Shown here one piece after another: positions 8,358 to 15,818 of a stretch of DNA of 64,000 bases. The DNA is taken from contig NZ_JXAG01000051.1 in NCBI RefSeq assembly GCF_000814905.1, forward strand, positions 1 through 64,000. The letters are read 5' to 3'. Numbering within the stretch: the stretch's first letter is position 1; every line of letters begins with the position of its first letter. The notes under the pieces were generated by a model. It worked only from the letters and a program-made list of their open reading frames with translations. It searched no databases and was not told where the DNA came from. This stretch comes from Enterobacter sp. Bisph1. Lineage in GTDB: Bacteria > Pseudomonadota > Gammaproteobacteria > Enterobacterales > Enterobacteriaceae. The translations under genes were made by a program, and so were the position numbers.

Positions 8358-9659
8358 TTATTCAGCACCCCAGCGGCTCTTAATATAATTCACCGCCTGC
8401 TGGGTTTGCGGCCGCTCGAGAAAGTTTTCACGAAACAGGATCGTGCCGTGGATATGCGGCAGCGATTCATTGAGATCGAGCTGTTTTTTTAACTCCGGTA
8501 CGCCGCCGTTTACCGCCCAGTCGGGTTCAATTTTTGAATATTCCCCAACCTTATAAAACGCAACGCCGATATAGAGGCGCGTGTTTGTGGTTTTCACCAC
8601 GTCTGCCCACCATTTTGCCAGTACATCATACCGTGCAGCGTCGCGGGAGAAGGGCCAATAAATTTGCGGGGCAATATAGTCGAGTAATCCTTGTTGCACC
8701 CAGCGGCGCGTATCGGCAAAGGATTCGTCATAGGCCGCCGCGCCGCGCGTGTCAGAGCCTGCTGCATCAAAAGAGCGGTTACGCCAAACCCCTGGCGGGC
8801 TGACGCCAAATTCCACATTGGGATTAAGCTGGCGGATGGTGCGCGATACTTGCTCAATTAACTGCAGGGTGTTATTGCGCCGCCAGTCGCCTTTTGAGCT
8901 AAACGCCTGGCCATATTGCCGGTAAGTCTGTGCGTCATTAAGCATCGAACCGGGTGTTTCGGTATAGAAATAATCGTCAAACTGCACGCCGTCGACGGGA
9001 TAGCGCGACACCACTTCGGCAACGATGCTGGTTATCCAGTCGCGTACTTCCGGAATACCCGGGTCGAGGACAAAGCGGTCACCCGAGGTACGGATCCAGT
9101 CACGATGCAGAACAAATATGCTGGCAGGGTGCAAAGGTAAGGTGCGATTAAGCTCTGCTGCCGTCGACGGTTTAATATTGCTGGAGACGCGATAGGGGTT
9201 AAACCAGGCGTGCACCTTCATCCCGCGTTTATGGGCTTCATCAAGGATAAACTGCAGCGGATCGTAGCCCGGATCCTCGCCAATCGTCCCGGTCAGCGTA
9301 TCTGACCAGGGTAAAATCTTTGACGGCCATAGCGCGGTACCGTCGGGTTTGACCTGGAAAAAAACCGTATTAATCCCCAGGCTTTTCAGTTTATCGAGCT
9401 TTGTTATCAGCGCCTGTTGCTGCTGCGTGATACGCAGCGGTGCGCTCAGGTTTACGGAATTGACCGGCGGCCAATCGAGCCGCGAAACCGTTGCCAGCCA
9501 GATACCGCGCATCGGCTGCGTATTTTTTGCCGATGGCGAAGTGAGAGGATGTTTCGCTACCGGCGGTAGCGGTGTAACGAGAGATTTCGGCGTTTTTGAG
9601 GCACAGCCGACCAGCAACAGCGCAGCGGCAATAAGCACGCCTGTCTTGGGTAGTGACAT
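8358..9659 (-). CDS. digH: DigH, divisome-associated glycosyl hydrolase lipoprotein
   Basis: A 433-residue lipoprotein: the N-terminal hydrophobic segment ends in the lipobox LLVGC (Cys19). The rest is a GH10-like/DUF187 TIM barrel with MRGIWLATVSRLDWP, VFFQVKPDGTALWPS, KVHAWFNPYR and the acidic motif PVDGVQFDDYFY. It corresponds to E. coli DigH (formerly YddW), a septal enzyme that cleaves denuded peptidoglycan glycans. Length and motifs agree with the family. A DUF2132 gene lies seven bases upstream on the same strand, so the two may share a transcript. Confidence 0.9.
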   Translation of the reverse strand: MSLPKTGVLIAAALLLVGCASKTPKSLVTPLPPVAKHPLTSPSAKNTQPMRGIWLATVSRLDWPPVNSVNLSAPLRITQQQQALITKLDKLKSLGINTVFFQVKPDGTALWPSKILPWSDTLTGTIGEDPGYDPLQFILDEAHKRGMKVHAWFNPYRVSSNIKPSTAAELNRTLPLHPASIFVLHRDWIRTSGDRFVLDPGIPEVRDWITSIVAEVVSRYPVDGVQFDDYFYTETPGSMLNDAQTYRQYGQAFSSKGDWRRNNTLQLIEQVSRTIRQLNPNVEFGVSPPGVWRNRSFDAAGSDTRGAAAYDESFADTRRWVQQGLLDYIAPQIYWPFSRDAARYDVLAKWWADVVKTTNTRLYIGVAFYKVGEYSKIEPDWAVNGGVPELKKQLDLNESLPHIHGTILFRENFLERPQTQQAVNYIKSRWGAE

Positions 9660-9666
9660 CGAAAAT

Positions 9667-9954
9667 TCAGCTCTTGGGCGTTTTATCGCGCATCCATGGA
9701 TTAAACGCAGGTTCTTCAGATTCTGCCGGGGCGCTCTCTTCCAGCGAGTCGAGATACAGCGCTTCGACTTCCGCGCGCGCCCAGGGCGTGCGCCGTAAAA
9801 ATTTCAGACTGGATTTAACGCTTGGATCGTTCTTAAAGCAATTGATATTGATGCGTTTGCTCAATTCATGCCAGCCGTAACGGGCAACCAGCGCGTTGAC
9901 CTGCATTTCAAGGGTTACGCCGTGCAAAGGATCTTTTGAAACATGAGCGGGCAT
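9667..9954 (-). CDS. DUF2132 (VF530-type) small protein
   Basis: A 95-residue protein of the VF530/DUF2132 family, recognised by [20 protein letters not shown] followed by [20 protein letters not shown] and [13 protein letters not shown]. Family members are small helical proteins proposed to bind DNA; no function is established. It lies just upstream of digH. The acidic C-terminal tail after about residue 75 is outside the family core. Confidence 0.88.
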   Translation of the reverse strand: MPAHVSKDPLHGVTLEMQVNALVARYGWHELSKRININCFKNDPSVKSSLKFLRRTPWARAEVEALYLDSLEESAPAESEEPAFNPWMRDKTPKS

Positions 9955-10109
9955 ACAACGTCCGTTAGTGTGCGGTTGAAAGGAAAGGTTGCGCAGAAGA
10001 TTACAAGAAGCCCTTTAAGGGGCACGGGCTTTAGCGCTACGGATTTTAAGGAGGGTGGTTTCGGGCGCGAAGCGGGGGAGCGGCAGTAAGCGCATATTCG
10101 ATGCTGACC

Positions 10110-10146
10110 GGGTAACCGCTGGCAGCATTGCTGCCAGCGGTTACCC
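10110..10146. repeat. 37-bp perfect palindrome (18-bp arms)
   Basis: Two 18-base arms (GGGTAACCGCTGGCAGCA and its exact complement) flank a single T, 29 bases beyond the aspartokinase stop codon. RNA from either strand would fold into a long stable hairpin, but no T-run follows on either side. It may act as a 3'-end stabiliser, a Rho-assisted terminator or a protein-binding site. It is the only notable feature of the 9955-10174 gap. Confidence 0.85.
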
Positions 10147-10174
10147 GTATGCGCGCGAAGCGCTGCAACCGCCG

Positions 10175-11536
10175 TTATTCTAATAAGTTACGGTGTAATG
10201 TTTTCATGGCGCTCTCAGCGCACTCGGCTGGCAGCAGGAAGCAAAGTGCATGACTGGAGGCACCGTGGCAAATCATCCGTACGGCATGGGTATCCAGATC
10301 GGCAAAAACTTCTTTGCACATAGCCGGAGCCTGCGCGAGCGCATTGCCAATCAACGACACTAACGCCAGCCCGGTCTCGATTTCAACATGGCTGTAGGAC
10401 GAAAGCTCCGTCAGCAGCGCGGTCGTCATCGTCTCGGCCTGACCGGAAGTAGAACCCGTCGCGTTGAGGATCAGCGCAATACTGCTTTCCGAGATGGTCA
10501 CCAGATCCAGCGCGACATCATGGCGCGATAAAATGGCAAAGATTTCCGCCAAAAAGCGGTGCGCGGGCTGTCCGTTGACACAGGTTAATTTCAACAGGGT
10601 TTGCTGACGGCGAAGCGCCAGCGCCCGGTAGCGCGGAGGCTCCTGAGTATCGCGGCACACCAGCGTTCCCCCCGCGCGCGGCTGGGCGCTGGAACCGACA
10701 AAGACCGGAATGTTTTTACGCACTGCGGGCAGCAGGGTCGCCGGATGCAGCACTTTCGCGCCGCAGACTGCCATTTCGCTGGCCTCGGCGAAAGAGAGGG
10801 TATCAATGCGTTTTGCCTGCGGCACAATGCGCGGATCGGTAGTGTAAATCCCGGCGACATCGGTCCAGATATCCACGCGCGCCGCCTGCAGCGCTTCCGC
10901 CAGCAGCGAGGCGGTATAGTCACTGCCGCCGCGGCCCAGCGTCGTTGTCTGGCCTGCGGCGTCGCTGCCGATAAATCCTTGCGTCACTACCAGCGCCTGA
11001 TCAATGCGCGGGCGCAAACGCTTTTCAGCCAGTTCGGCAATGGTGTGGATTTCTGGCGCTGCACAGCCAAAGGTATCGTCAGTGCGGATCACTTTACGCG
11101 CGTCGAACCATTGTGTTTCCACCTCGCGTTCGCGCAAGACTTCCACAAACAGCAGGGAGGACATCATTTCCCCGTGGCTCACCAACTCATCGCAAAGGGC
11201 AGCGGAACGGCTGTCAACGGCCATGGCTGCAAGGTGGCTGATATTGTCGATCAGGCGTTCGATCTCTTGACCGATGGCTTCCGGCTGTTTCAGGCGGGAA
11301 ATAATGTTGTATTGCAGAGTGCGCAGGGTGTCGATTTTATCTTGTCGAACGCTGCTCTCCAGACCGCCGGAAAGTTCAACTAACAGGTTTGTGACGCCTG
11401 CGGAAGCAGACAAAACAACCAGACGAACTGCTTTATCAGCAAGGACGATGGTGGCACTGCGGCTCATCGCATCAAAATCGGCGACGCTGGTTCCGCCAAA
11501 TTTGGCAACGATGATTTGTGGATAATTGCGAGTCAT
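10175..11536 (-). CDS. LysC-type aspartokinase paralogue with altered lysine site
   Basis: A 453-residue monofunctional aspartate kinase that phosphorylates aspartate, the entry to the aspartate-family pathway. The kinase domain has KFGGTSVADFDAM, GRGGSDYTASLLAEAL and VDIWTDVAGIYTTDPR; two ACT repeats follow from about residue 310. It aligns without gaps to E. coli LysC in the ACT region. There, lysine-site positions are changed: M318 to G322, H320 to P324, G323 to R327, S338 to A342, T344 to I348, V347 to S351, T352 to I356 (E. coli number first, from memory). Several of these are positions where single changes make LysC lysine-resistant. It is divergent from dat-ddc, so I infer a dedicated supply of aspartyl phosphate for 1,3-diaminopropane. 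No lysine riboswitch is visible upstream. Confidence 0.92.
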   Translation of the reverse strand: MTRNYPQIIVAKFGGTSVADFDAMSRSATIVLADKAVRLVVLSASAGVTNLLVELSGGLESSVRQDKIDTLRTLQYNIISRLKQPEAIGQEIERLIDNISHLAAMAVDSRSAALCDELVSHGEMMSSLLFVEVLREREVETQWFDARKVIRTDDTFGCAAPEIHTIAELAEKRLRPRIDQALVVTQGFIGSDAAGQTTTLGRGGSDYTASLLAEALQAARVDIWTDVAGIYTTDPRIVPQAKRIDTLSFAEASEMAVCGAKVLHPATLLPAVRKNIPVFVGSSAQPRAGGTLVCRDTQEPPRYRALALRRQQTLLKLTCVNGQPAHRFLAEIFAILSRHDVALDLVTISESSIALILNATGSTSGQAETMTTALLTELSSYSHVEIETGLALVSLIGNALAQAPAMCKEVFADLDTHAVRMICHGASSHALCFLLPAECAESAMKTLHRNLLE

Positions 11537-11555
11537 AACAATCTCATATCAGGGC

Positions 11556-11616
11556 GCCATAATCTTATGGCATGAAAATTTTCATTCTCGGCATAAGGCG
11601 CGAATGCTTCGCCTTA
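11556..11616 (-). promoter_or_regulatory. Inverted repeats in the aspartokinase leader
   Basis: Three consecutive symmetric elements lie 20-80 bases upstream of the aspartokinase start: GCCATAA-TC-TTATGGC (11556-11571), the 14-base palindrome ATGAAAATTTTCAT (11572-11585), and a hairpin TAAGGCG/CGCCTTA (11594-11616). They could be operators or leader-RNA structure. None resembles the lysine riboswitch core. Confidence 0.45.
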
Positions 11617-11968
11617 CGAAATGTCCGCCCGCGAACATTTCTCTGTACAACCCAGGATTCTGCTCCCGTTGTCGATAACCTGTATTGCCTCTCACGAGTT
11701 ACCGGGTGTGATGCGCTTTAATGAAATAGATGTTCCTTTTTTGGCCGTTGGGATTTTTATCGCGGGCATAGTAAGTGATTTAACTCGCCGGATCGATATT
11801 TTCCTCACCCTTTGCATTAAACCGATGGAAAATCTTAGGATTTATTCATTATTTGCCTGTGAAGTTTGCTTTAAATAACCATTTAATAACAAATAAAATC
11901 ACTGAGTTTTAAAAGTTATGCATTATCAGCCGCTTGTACATGTTGCCGCCGGGACGTATTTGCTAACA

Positions 11969-11984
11969 GAATTGTTTACAATTC
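11969..11984. promoter_or_regulatory. Candidate operator between aspartokinase and dat
   Basis: A perfect 16-base palindrome, GAATTGT-TT-ACAATTC, lies in the 634-base divergent region, about 190 bases before the dat start. Its size and symmetry fit a dimeric repressor. The rest of the 11537-12170 gap is AT-rich; a frame from 11621 to 11878 has no family resemblance and looks accidental. Confidence 0.45.
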
Positions 11985-12170
11985 ATCCCGTATGCGTGAT
12001 GGGCGTTTATATTTTTTGTGATTGATTTTTAAAGAAAATGATGGAAATAGCCGTATAAAAGAAAAGATTGAGTCCGCGGGCGAAAACACATATATTAGCC
12101 GCGTTTTTTCCAGACCCCCTTAAACCTTTATTCAACCGGGTGTTAAAACGACCCAGGTTGTAGGAGAGAT

Positions 12171-13556
12171 ATGATGACGGATAAAGTCCGTATTGATTCT
12201 TTGAATGCTAATTCATTCCCGCAGAGCAACGAGACCTTTTTAGCCAGACAAGCTGAGTTTGAATCCAATGTCAGAAGCTACCCGCGTAAATTGCCATTAG
12301 CGATCGCTAAAGCGCAGGGCGTGTGGATCACTGATGTTGAAAACAATCAATACCTTGACTGCCTCGCCGGTGCCGGTACCCTGGCGCTGGGCCATAATCA
12401 TCCTGAGGTCATTCAGAGCATCCAAAGTGTCATTACCAGTGGCTTACCGTTACATACGCTCGACCTGACCACGCCGTTAAAAGATGAGTTTTCCGCTTAT
12501 CTGCTCTCGCTGCTGCCGGGTCAGGGTAAAGAGTATTGCCTGCAGTTTACCGGTCCTTCCGGTGCGGACGCTGTTGAGGCCGCGCTGAAGCTGGCGAAAA
12601 AAGTGACCGGCCGCTCCGGTGTAATTAGCTTCTCCGGCGGTTATCACGGCATGACTCACGGCGCACTCTCGGTGACCGGCAACCTGTCGCCGAAAGAAGC
12701 GGTAAACGGCATGATGCCGGAAGTGCAGTTTATGCCTTATCCGCATCAGTACCGCTGCCCGCTGGGTATTGGCGGTGAAGCCGGCGTAAAAGCGCTGACT
12801 TACTATTTTGAAAACCTGATTAACGACGTCGAAAGCGGCGTGCGTAAACCGGCTGCGGTGATCCTCGAAGCGGTGCAGGGCGAAGGCGGCGTGAACCCGG
12901 CGCCGGTTGAGTGGCTGCAGCGCATCCGTAAAGTGACGCAGGAACACGGCATTATGCTGATCCTCGACGAAGTGCAGGCGGGCTTTGCCCGTACCGGTAA
13001 GCTGTTCGCCTTCGAACATGCCGGTATCGAGCCGGATATTATCGTGATGTCCAAAGCGGTTGGCGGCGGTTTACCGCTGGCAGTGCTGGGTATCAAAAAA
13101 CAGTTCGACGCCTGGGCACCGGGTCACCATACCGGCACCTTCCGTGGTAACCAGCTGGCAATGGCCACCGGTCTCACTACGCTGAAGATCCTGAAAGAAG
13201 ATCGTATCGCCGATAAAGTCGCCGAGCAGGGCGAATGGCTAAAAGGCAAACTGGCGGAAATGCAAAAACGTTTCCCGGTGATGGGTCACGTACGCGGTCT
13301 GGGTCTGATGATCGGGATTGAAATCGTCAAACCGAACGACGCGCAGGATCATATGGGTTGTTACCCGGCGGACGGTGAGCTTTCTGCGCTGCTGCAGAAA
13401 AAATGCTTCGAATCGGGTCTGATCCTCGAGCGCGGTGGCCGTGGCGGTTGCGTGCTGCGTCTGCTGCCGTCTTTGCTTATCAGCAATGCCGAACTGGAAA
13501 TTTTCCTCGATAAGTTTGAAAACGCACTGCTTAGCGCTGGCGTAAAACCTGTTTAA
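12171..13556 (+). CDS. dat: L-2,4-diaminobutyrate:2-oxoglutarate aminotransferase
   Basis: A 461-residue class III PLP aminotransferase. It interconverts aspartate semialdehyde plus glutamate and L-2,4-diaminobutyrate. The early segment [20 protein letters not shown] is characteristic of Dat. The cofactor-binding features are [28 protein letters not shown] (Asp266) and the Schiff-base lysine in [14 protein letters not shown] (Lys295). A strong TAGGAGAG site precedes ATGATG at 12171; starting at the second ATG (12174) is equally possible. The ddc gene follows after 17 bases. Together they make 1,3-diaminopropane, as in Acinetobacter and Enterobacter; the aspartokinase paralogue is divergent. 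Confidence 0.95.
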   Translation: MMTDKVRIDSLNANSFPQSNETFLARQAEFESNVRSYPRKLPLAIAKAQGVWITDVENNQYLDCLAGAGTLALGHNHPEVIQSIQSVITSGLPLHTLDLTTPLKDEFSAYLLSLLPGQGKEYCLQFTGPSGADAVEAALKLAKKVTGRSGVISFSGGYHGMTHGALSVTGNLSPKEAVNGMMPEVQFMPYPHQYRCPLGIGGEAGVKALTYYFENLINDVESGVRKPAAVILEAVQGEGGVNPAPVEWLQRIRKVTQEHGIMLILDEVQAGFARTGKLFAFEHAGIEPDIIVMSKAVGGGLPLAVLGIKKQFDAWAPGHHTGTFRGNQLAMATGLTTLKILKEDRIADKVAEQGEWLKGKLAEMQKRFPVMGHVRGLGLMIGIEIVKPNDAQDHMGCYPADGELSALLQKKCFESGLILERGGRGGCVLRLLPSLLISNAELEIFLDKFENALLSAGVKPV

Positions 13557-13573
13557 TCGGAGTAAGTGAGCGA

Positions 13574-15037
13574 ATGTCTGATTTAAATCCGATTCTCTCT
13601 GGTTCCGCGCAGAGTATTGCCGCCTATCAGGAAGCGATTGAGCAGAGCACGCAGGCCGTGGTGCAGTGGCTTAAGCAACCTGAAATGTATCAGGGCAAAA
13701 CCGTTGCGGAACTGCGTGAGCGCATCAATCTTGAGTTCACCTCGCAGGGCCTGGGCAACCAGGCCGCCATTGAGCGTGCCGTTGAGTACTTCCTCAAAGA
13801 CAGCCTGCTGGTCCACCATCCGCAATGCGTGGCGCATCTGCACTGCCCAAGCCTGGTGATTAGCCAGGCCGCGGAAGTGCTGATCAACGCGACTAACCAG
13901 AGCATGGATTCGTGGGATCAGAGTCCGTCGGCGACGATCATCGAGATGAAGCTGATCGCCTGGTTGCGCGAGCAGGTGGGCTACCCGGCGGGTGACGCCG
14001 GTGTTTTCACCAGCGGCGGTACGCAGAGTAATCTGATGGGGCTGATGCTGGCCCGCGATGCATTTTTTGCGAAACGTGGTCACTCTGTTCAGCAGCACGG
14101 CTTAACGGGCGCTCTCAGCAAAATTAAAGTGTTATGTTCTGAAAATGCGCATTTCTCCGTGCAGAAGAACATGGCGCTGATGGGGCTGGGTTACCAGGCT
14201 GTGACGCTGGTGAAGACCGATGAGTTTTCACGCATGGACATCAGCGATCTGCAGCAGAAGCTGGCCGACGCGAAAGCCAACGGTGAGCAGGTGATGGCGA
14301 TTGTCGCCACCGCCGGCACTACCGATGCGGGCGCTATCGATCCGTTAGGGGAGATCGCCGCGCTGGCCGCTGAGCAGCAGATTTGGGTTCATGTCGATGC
14401 GGCCTGGGGCGGCGCGTTACTGCTCTCTGAGAAGTATCGTCATTTCCTCGATGGTCTTGAGCTGGCGGATTCCGTCACCCTGGACTTCCACAAGCAGTTC
14501 TTCCAGACCATCAGCTGTGGCGCGTTCCTGTTGAAAGATGCTCGCCATTATCAACTGATGCGTTACCAGGCGGCGTACCTCAACTCTGACTTCGATGAAG
14601 AGCAGGGCGTACCGAACCTGGTGTCGAAATCGCTGCAGACTACGCGCCGTTTCGATGCGCTGAAACTGTGGATGGGCCTTGAAGCACTGGGTAAAAAGCA
14701 GTACGCCGAGATCATTGATAACGGCGTAACGCTGGCACAGCAGGTGGCGCAGTTCGTCAGCGAACAGCCGCAGCTGGAACTGGTGATGCAGCCGCAGCTG
14801 GCAAGCGTGCTGTTCCGTTTCCGTCCGCAAAACGGCGATCTCGCTGGCGTTGCGCTGTTGAACCAGCGTATCGGCGACGCGCTGTTGGCTTCCGGTAGCG
14901 CCAACGTTGGCGTCACGGAAGCAGACGGTGTGACCTGCCTGAAATTGACGCTATTGAACCCGACGGTAAGCCTTGCGGATGTAAAAGTCCTGCTGGCGAG
15001 CGTGGTGGCCTGCGGTGAGCAGTTACATAACGCCTGA
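13574..15037 (+). CDS. ddc: L-2,4-diaminobutyrate decarboxylase
   Basis: A 487-residue PLP-dependent group II decarboxylase that converts L-2,4-diaminobutyrate to 1,3-diaminopropane. Motifs: GVFTSGGTQSNLMGLMLARD, the cofactor-stacking SENAHFSVQKN, HVDAAWGG (Asp275) and the Schiff-base lysine in LDFHKQFFQ (Lys307). Length and order match the Acinetobacter baumannii enzyme family. It follows dat after 17 bases in one operon and is closed by a strong terminator 20 bases past the stop codon. The product feeds norspermidine-type polyamines in some bacteria; no norspermidine genes are visible here. Confidence 0.95.
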   Translation: MSDLNPILSGSAQSIAAYQEAIEQSTQAVVQWLKQPEMYQGKTVAELRERINLEFTSQGLGNQAAIERAVEYFLKDSLLVHHPQCVAHLHCPSLVISQAAEVLINATNQSMDSWDQSPSATIIEMKLIAWLREQVGYPAGDAGVFTSGGTQSNLMGLMLARDAFFAKRGHSVQQHGLTGALSKIKVLCSENAHFSVQKNMALMGLGYQAVTLVKTDEFSRMDISDLQQKLADAKANGEQVMAIVATAGTTDAGAIDPLGEIAALAAEQQIWVHVDAAWGGALLLSEKYRHFLDGLELADSVTLDFHKQFFQTISCGAFLLKDARHYQLMRYQAAYLNSDFDEEQGVPNLVSKSLQTTRRFDALKLWMGLEALGKKQYAEIIDNGVTLAQQVAQFVSEQPQLELVMQPQLASVLFRFRPQNGDLAGVALLNQRIGDALLASGSANVGVTEADGVTCLKLTLLNPTVSLADVKVLLASVVACGEQLHNA

Positions 15038-15057
15038 TTAGCGACCCGATTAAAAAG

Positions 15058-15086
15058 CCGACAGCAGCGATGTTGTCGGCGTTTTT
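15058..15086 (+). terminator. Terminator of the dat-ddc operon
   Basis: GCCGACA and TGTCGGC form the stem, followed by GTTTTTG. It begins 20 bases after the ddc stop and is a typical Rho-independent terminator. Confidence 0.88.
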
Positions 15087-15154
15087 GTATCTGGTATTGA
15101 CGCACAAGCACCAAACGACCTGAGCAAAGTCATCATCGTTAGCAGAACAACCAG

Positions 15155-15179
15155 ACCCGGCCACCGCGTCGGGTTTTTT
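15155..15179 (+). terminator. Second terminator-like hairpin before dif
   Basis: ACCCG pairs with CGGGT around a 10-base loop and is followed directly by six T residues. It stands about 70 bases after the main dat-ddc terminator, so it is probably a back-up; no gene lies between. Confidence 0.6.
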
Positions 15180-15299
15180 AAGCCCAACGCGTACGAAACC
15201 GCAATACAGTGCGGGCAGGGTATGAAAAGCAGATTTTGGATAGAGGTTTGAAAATAAGGGTGAAAATGGTCCTGGTCTATCCCTGTGCGCAATAAGTTC

Positions 15300-15327
15300 A
15301 TTTAACATAATATACATTATGCGCACC
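15300..15327 (-). other. dif: dif: chromosome-dimer resolution site (XerC/XerD)
   Basis: On the minus strand this 28-mer reads GGTGCGCATAA (XerC arm), TGTATA (central hexamer), TTATGTTAAAT (XerD arm). From memory that is identical to the E. coli dif site. XerCD recombines dimeric chromosomes here at the division septum, under FtsK control. It fixes this window in the replication terminus. It lies 262 bases after ddc, on the left border of an AT-rich acquired region. I found no second XerD arm near the right end of that region (about 25.9 kb), so there is no sign of a simple Xer-integrated element. Confidence 0.95.
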
Positions 15328-15428
15328 AATAGTGTAGTAGCTAAATTAAGATGTCCGTCTCTGACCAAATAGACATGTCCGAGCTACAGTCTCATCGCAG
15401 CAATCACTGCTTCCAAAGGATGAGACTC

Positions 15429-15720
15429 ATGACGGCATACGGAACGGAGTTTTTCTCAATGAACGATGTGAACCGGCTCAGGATCCTTCAGGACGTTATT
15501 GACCGTCGTCTTACAACAAAGACTTTTTCAACGCGTCTACTTTATGCTTCCATGCGACGATTGCCGGGCTTTTGATAAGGGATAATGCGGTGCGCACAAC
15601 GGCGTTTTTCTTGGTAAGCGCGAAAACCGGCTCAGCACCATTCAGGTTTTAATGGACTGCGATATTTCAATCTTTGGTGATTTAAGGATTATCGCGAATA
15701 CGGTCTGCGGTCTCTGCTAA
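15429..15720 (+). pseudogene. Decayed transposase N-terminus (ISNCY/IS1202-like)
   Basis: From ATG 15429 the frame reads MTAYGTEFFSMNDVNRLRIL, then QDVIDRRLTTK, then a garbled helix-turn-helix (RLLYASMRRLP) and a stop at 15575. This resembles the start of ISNCY-family transposases, where the N-terminus is followed by a helix-turn-helix. The next 130 bases contain another scrap in a different frame (RENRLSTIQVLMD). No DDE domain or terminal repeats remain. The remnant lies just right of dif and suggests an old insertion. Apart from this, dif and the terminators, the 15038-15818 gap holds no gene I can support. Confidence 0.5.
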
Positions 15721-15780
15721 ATCCATATTGGATTGCAGGGAGAACGCTAAATTTCAGCTGGCAGCAACGATCCCCTTTGA

Positions 15781-15806
15781 CGTGGCTGTTCACACAGCCA
15801 CGTTTT
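15781..15806 (+). terminator. Hairpin at the 3' end of the lectin-like gene
   Basis: CGTGGCTGT and ACAGCCACG form a perfect nine-pair stem with a four-base loop. On the plus strand TTTT follows; on the minus strand, from which the lectin-like gene is read, only a single T precedes CAAAG. It probably ends plus-strand transcription and may stabilise the minus-strand message. Confidence 0.6.
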
Positions 15807-15818
15807 AATGTGCAGCTA

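Noticed and set aside
11537..11640. Possible lysine riboswitch before the aspartokinase gene
   Set aside because: I looked on the minus strand for the conserved core of the lysine riboswitch (AGAGG, AAGG and GGG-CTG blocks) and did not find it; only simple inverted repeats are present.
11621..11878. 85-codon frame in the aspartokinase-dat intergenic region
   Set aside because: No ribosome site, no recognisable family, and an AT-rich promoter-like composition.
15351..15575. A functional 74-residue gene next to dif
   Set aside because: Its sequence looks like a garbled transposase N-terminus, and it has no ribosome site.
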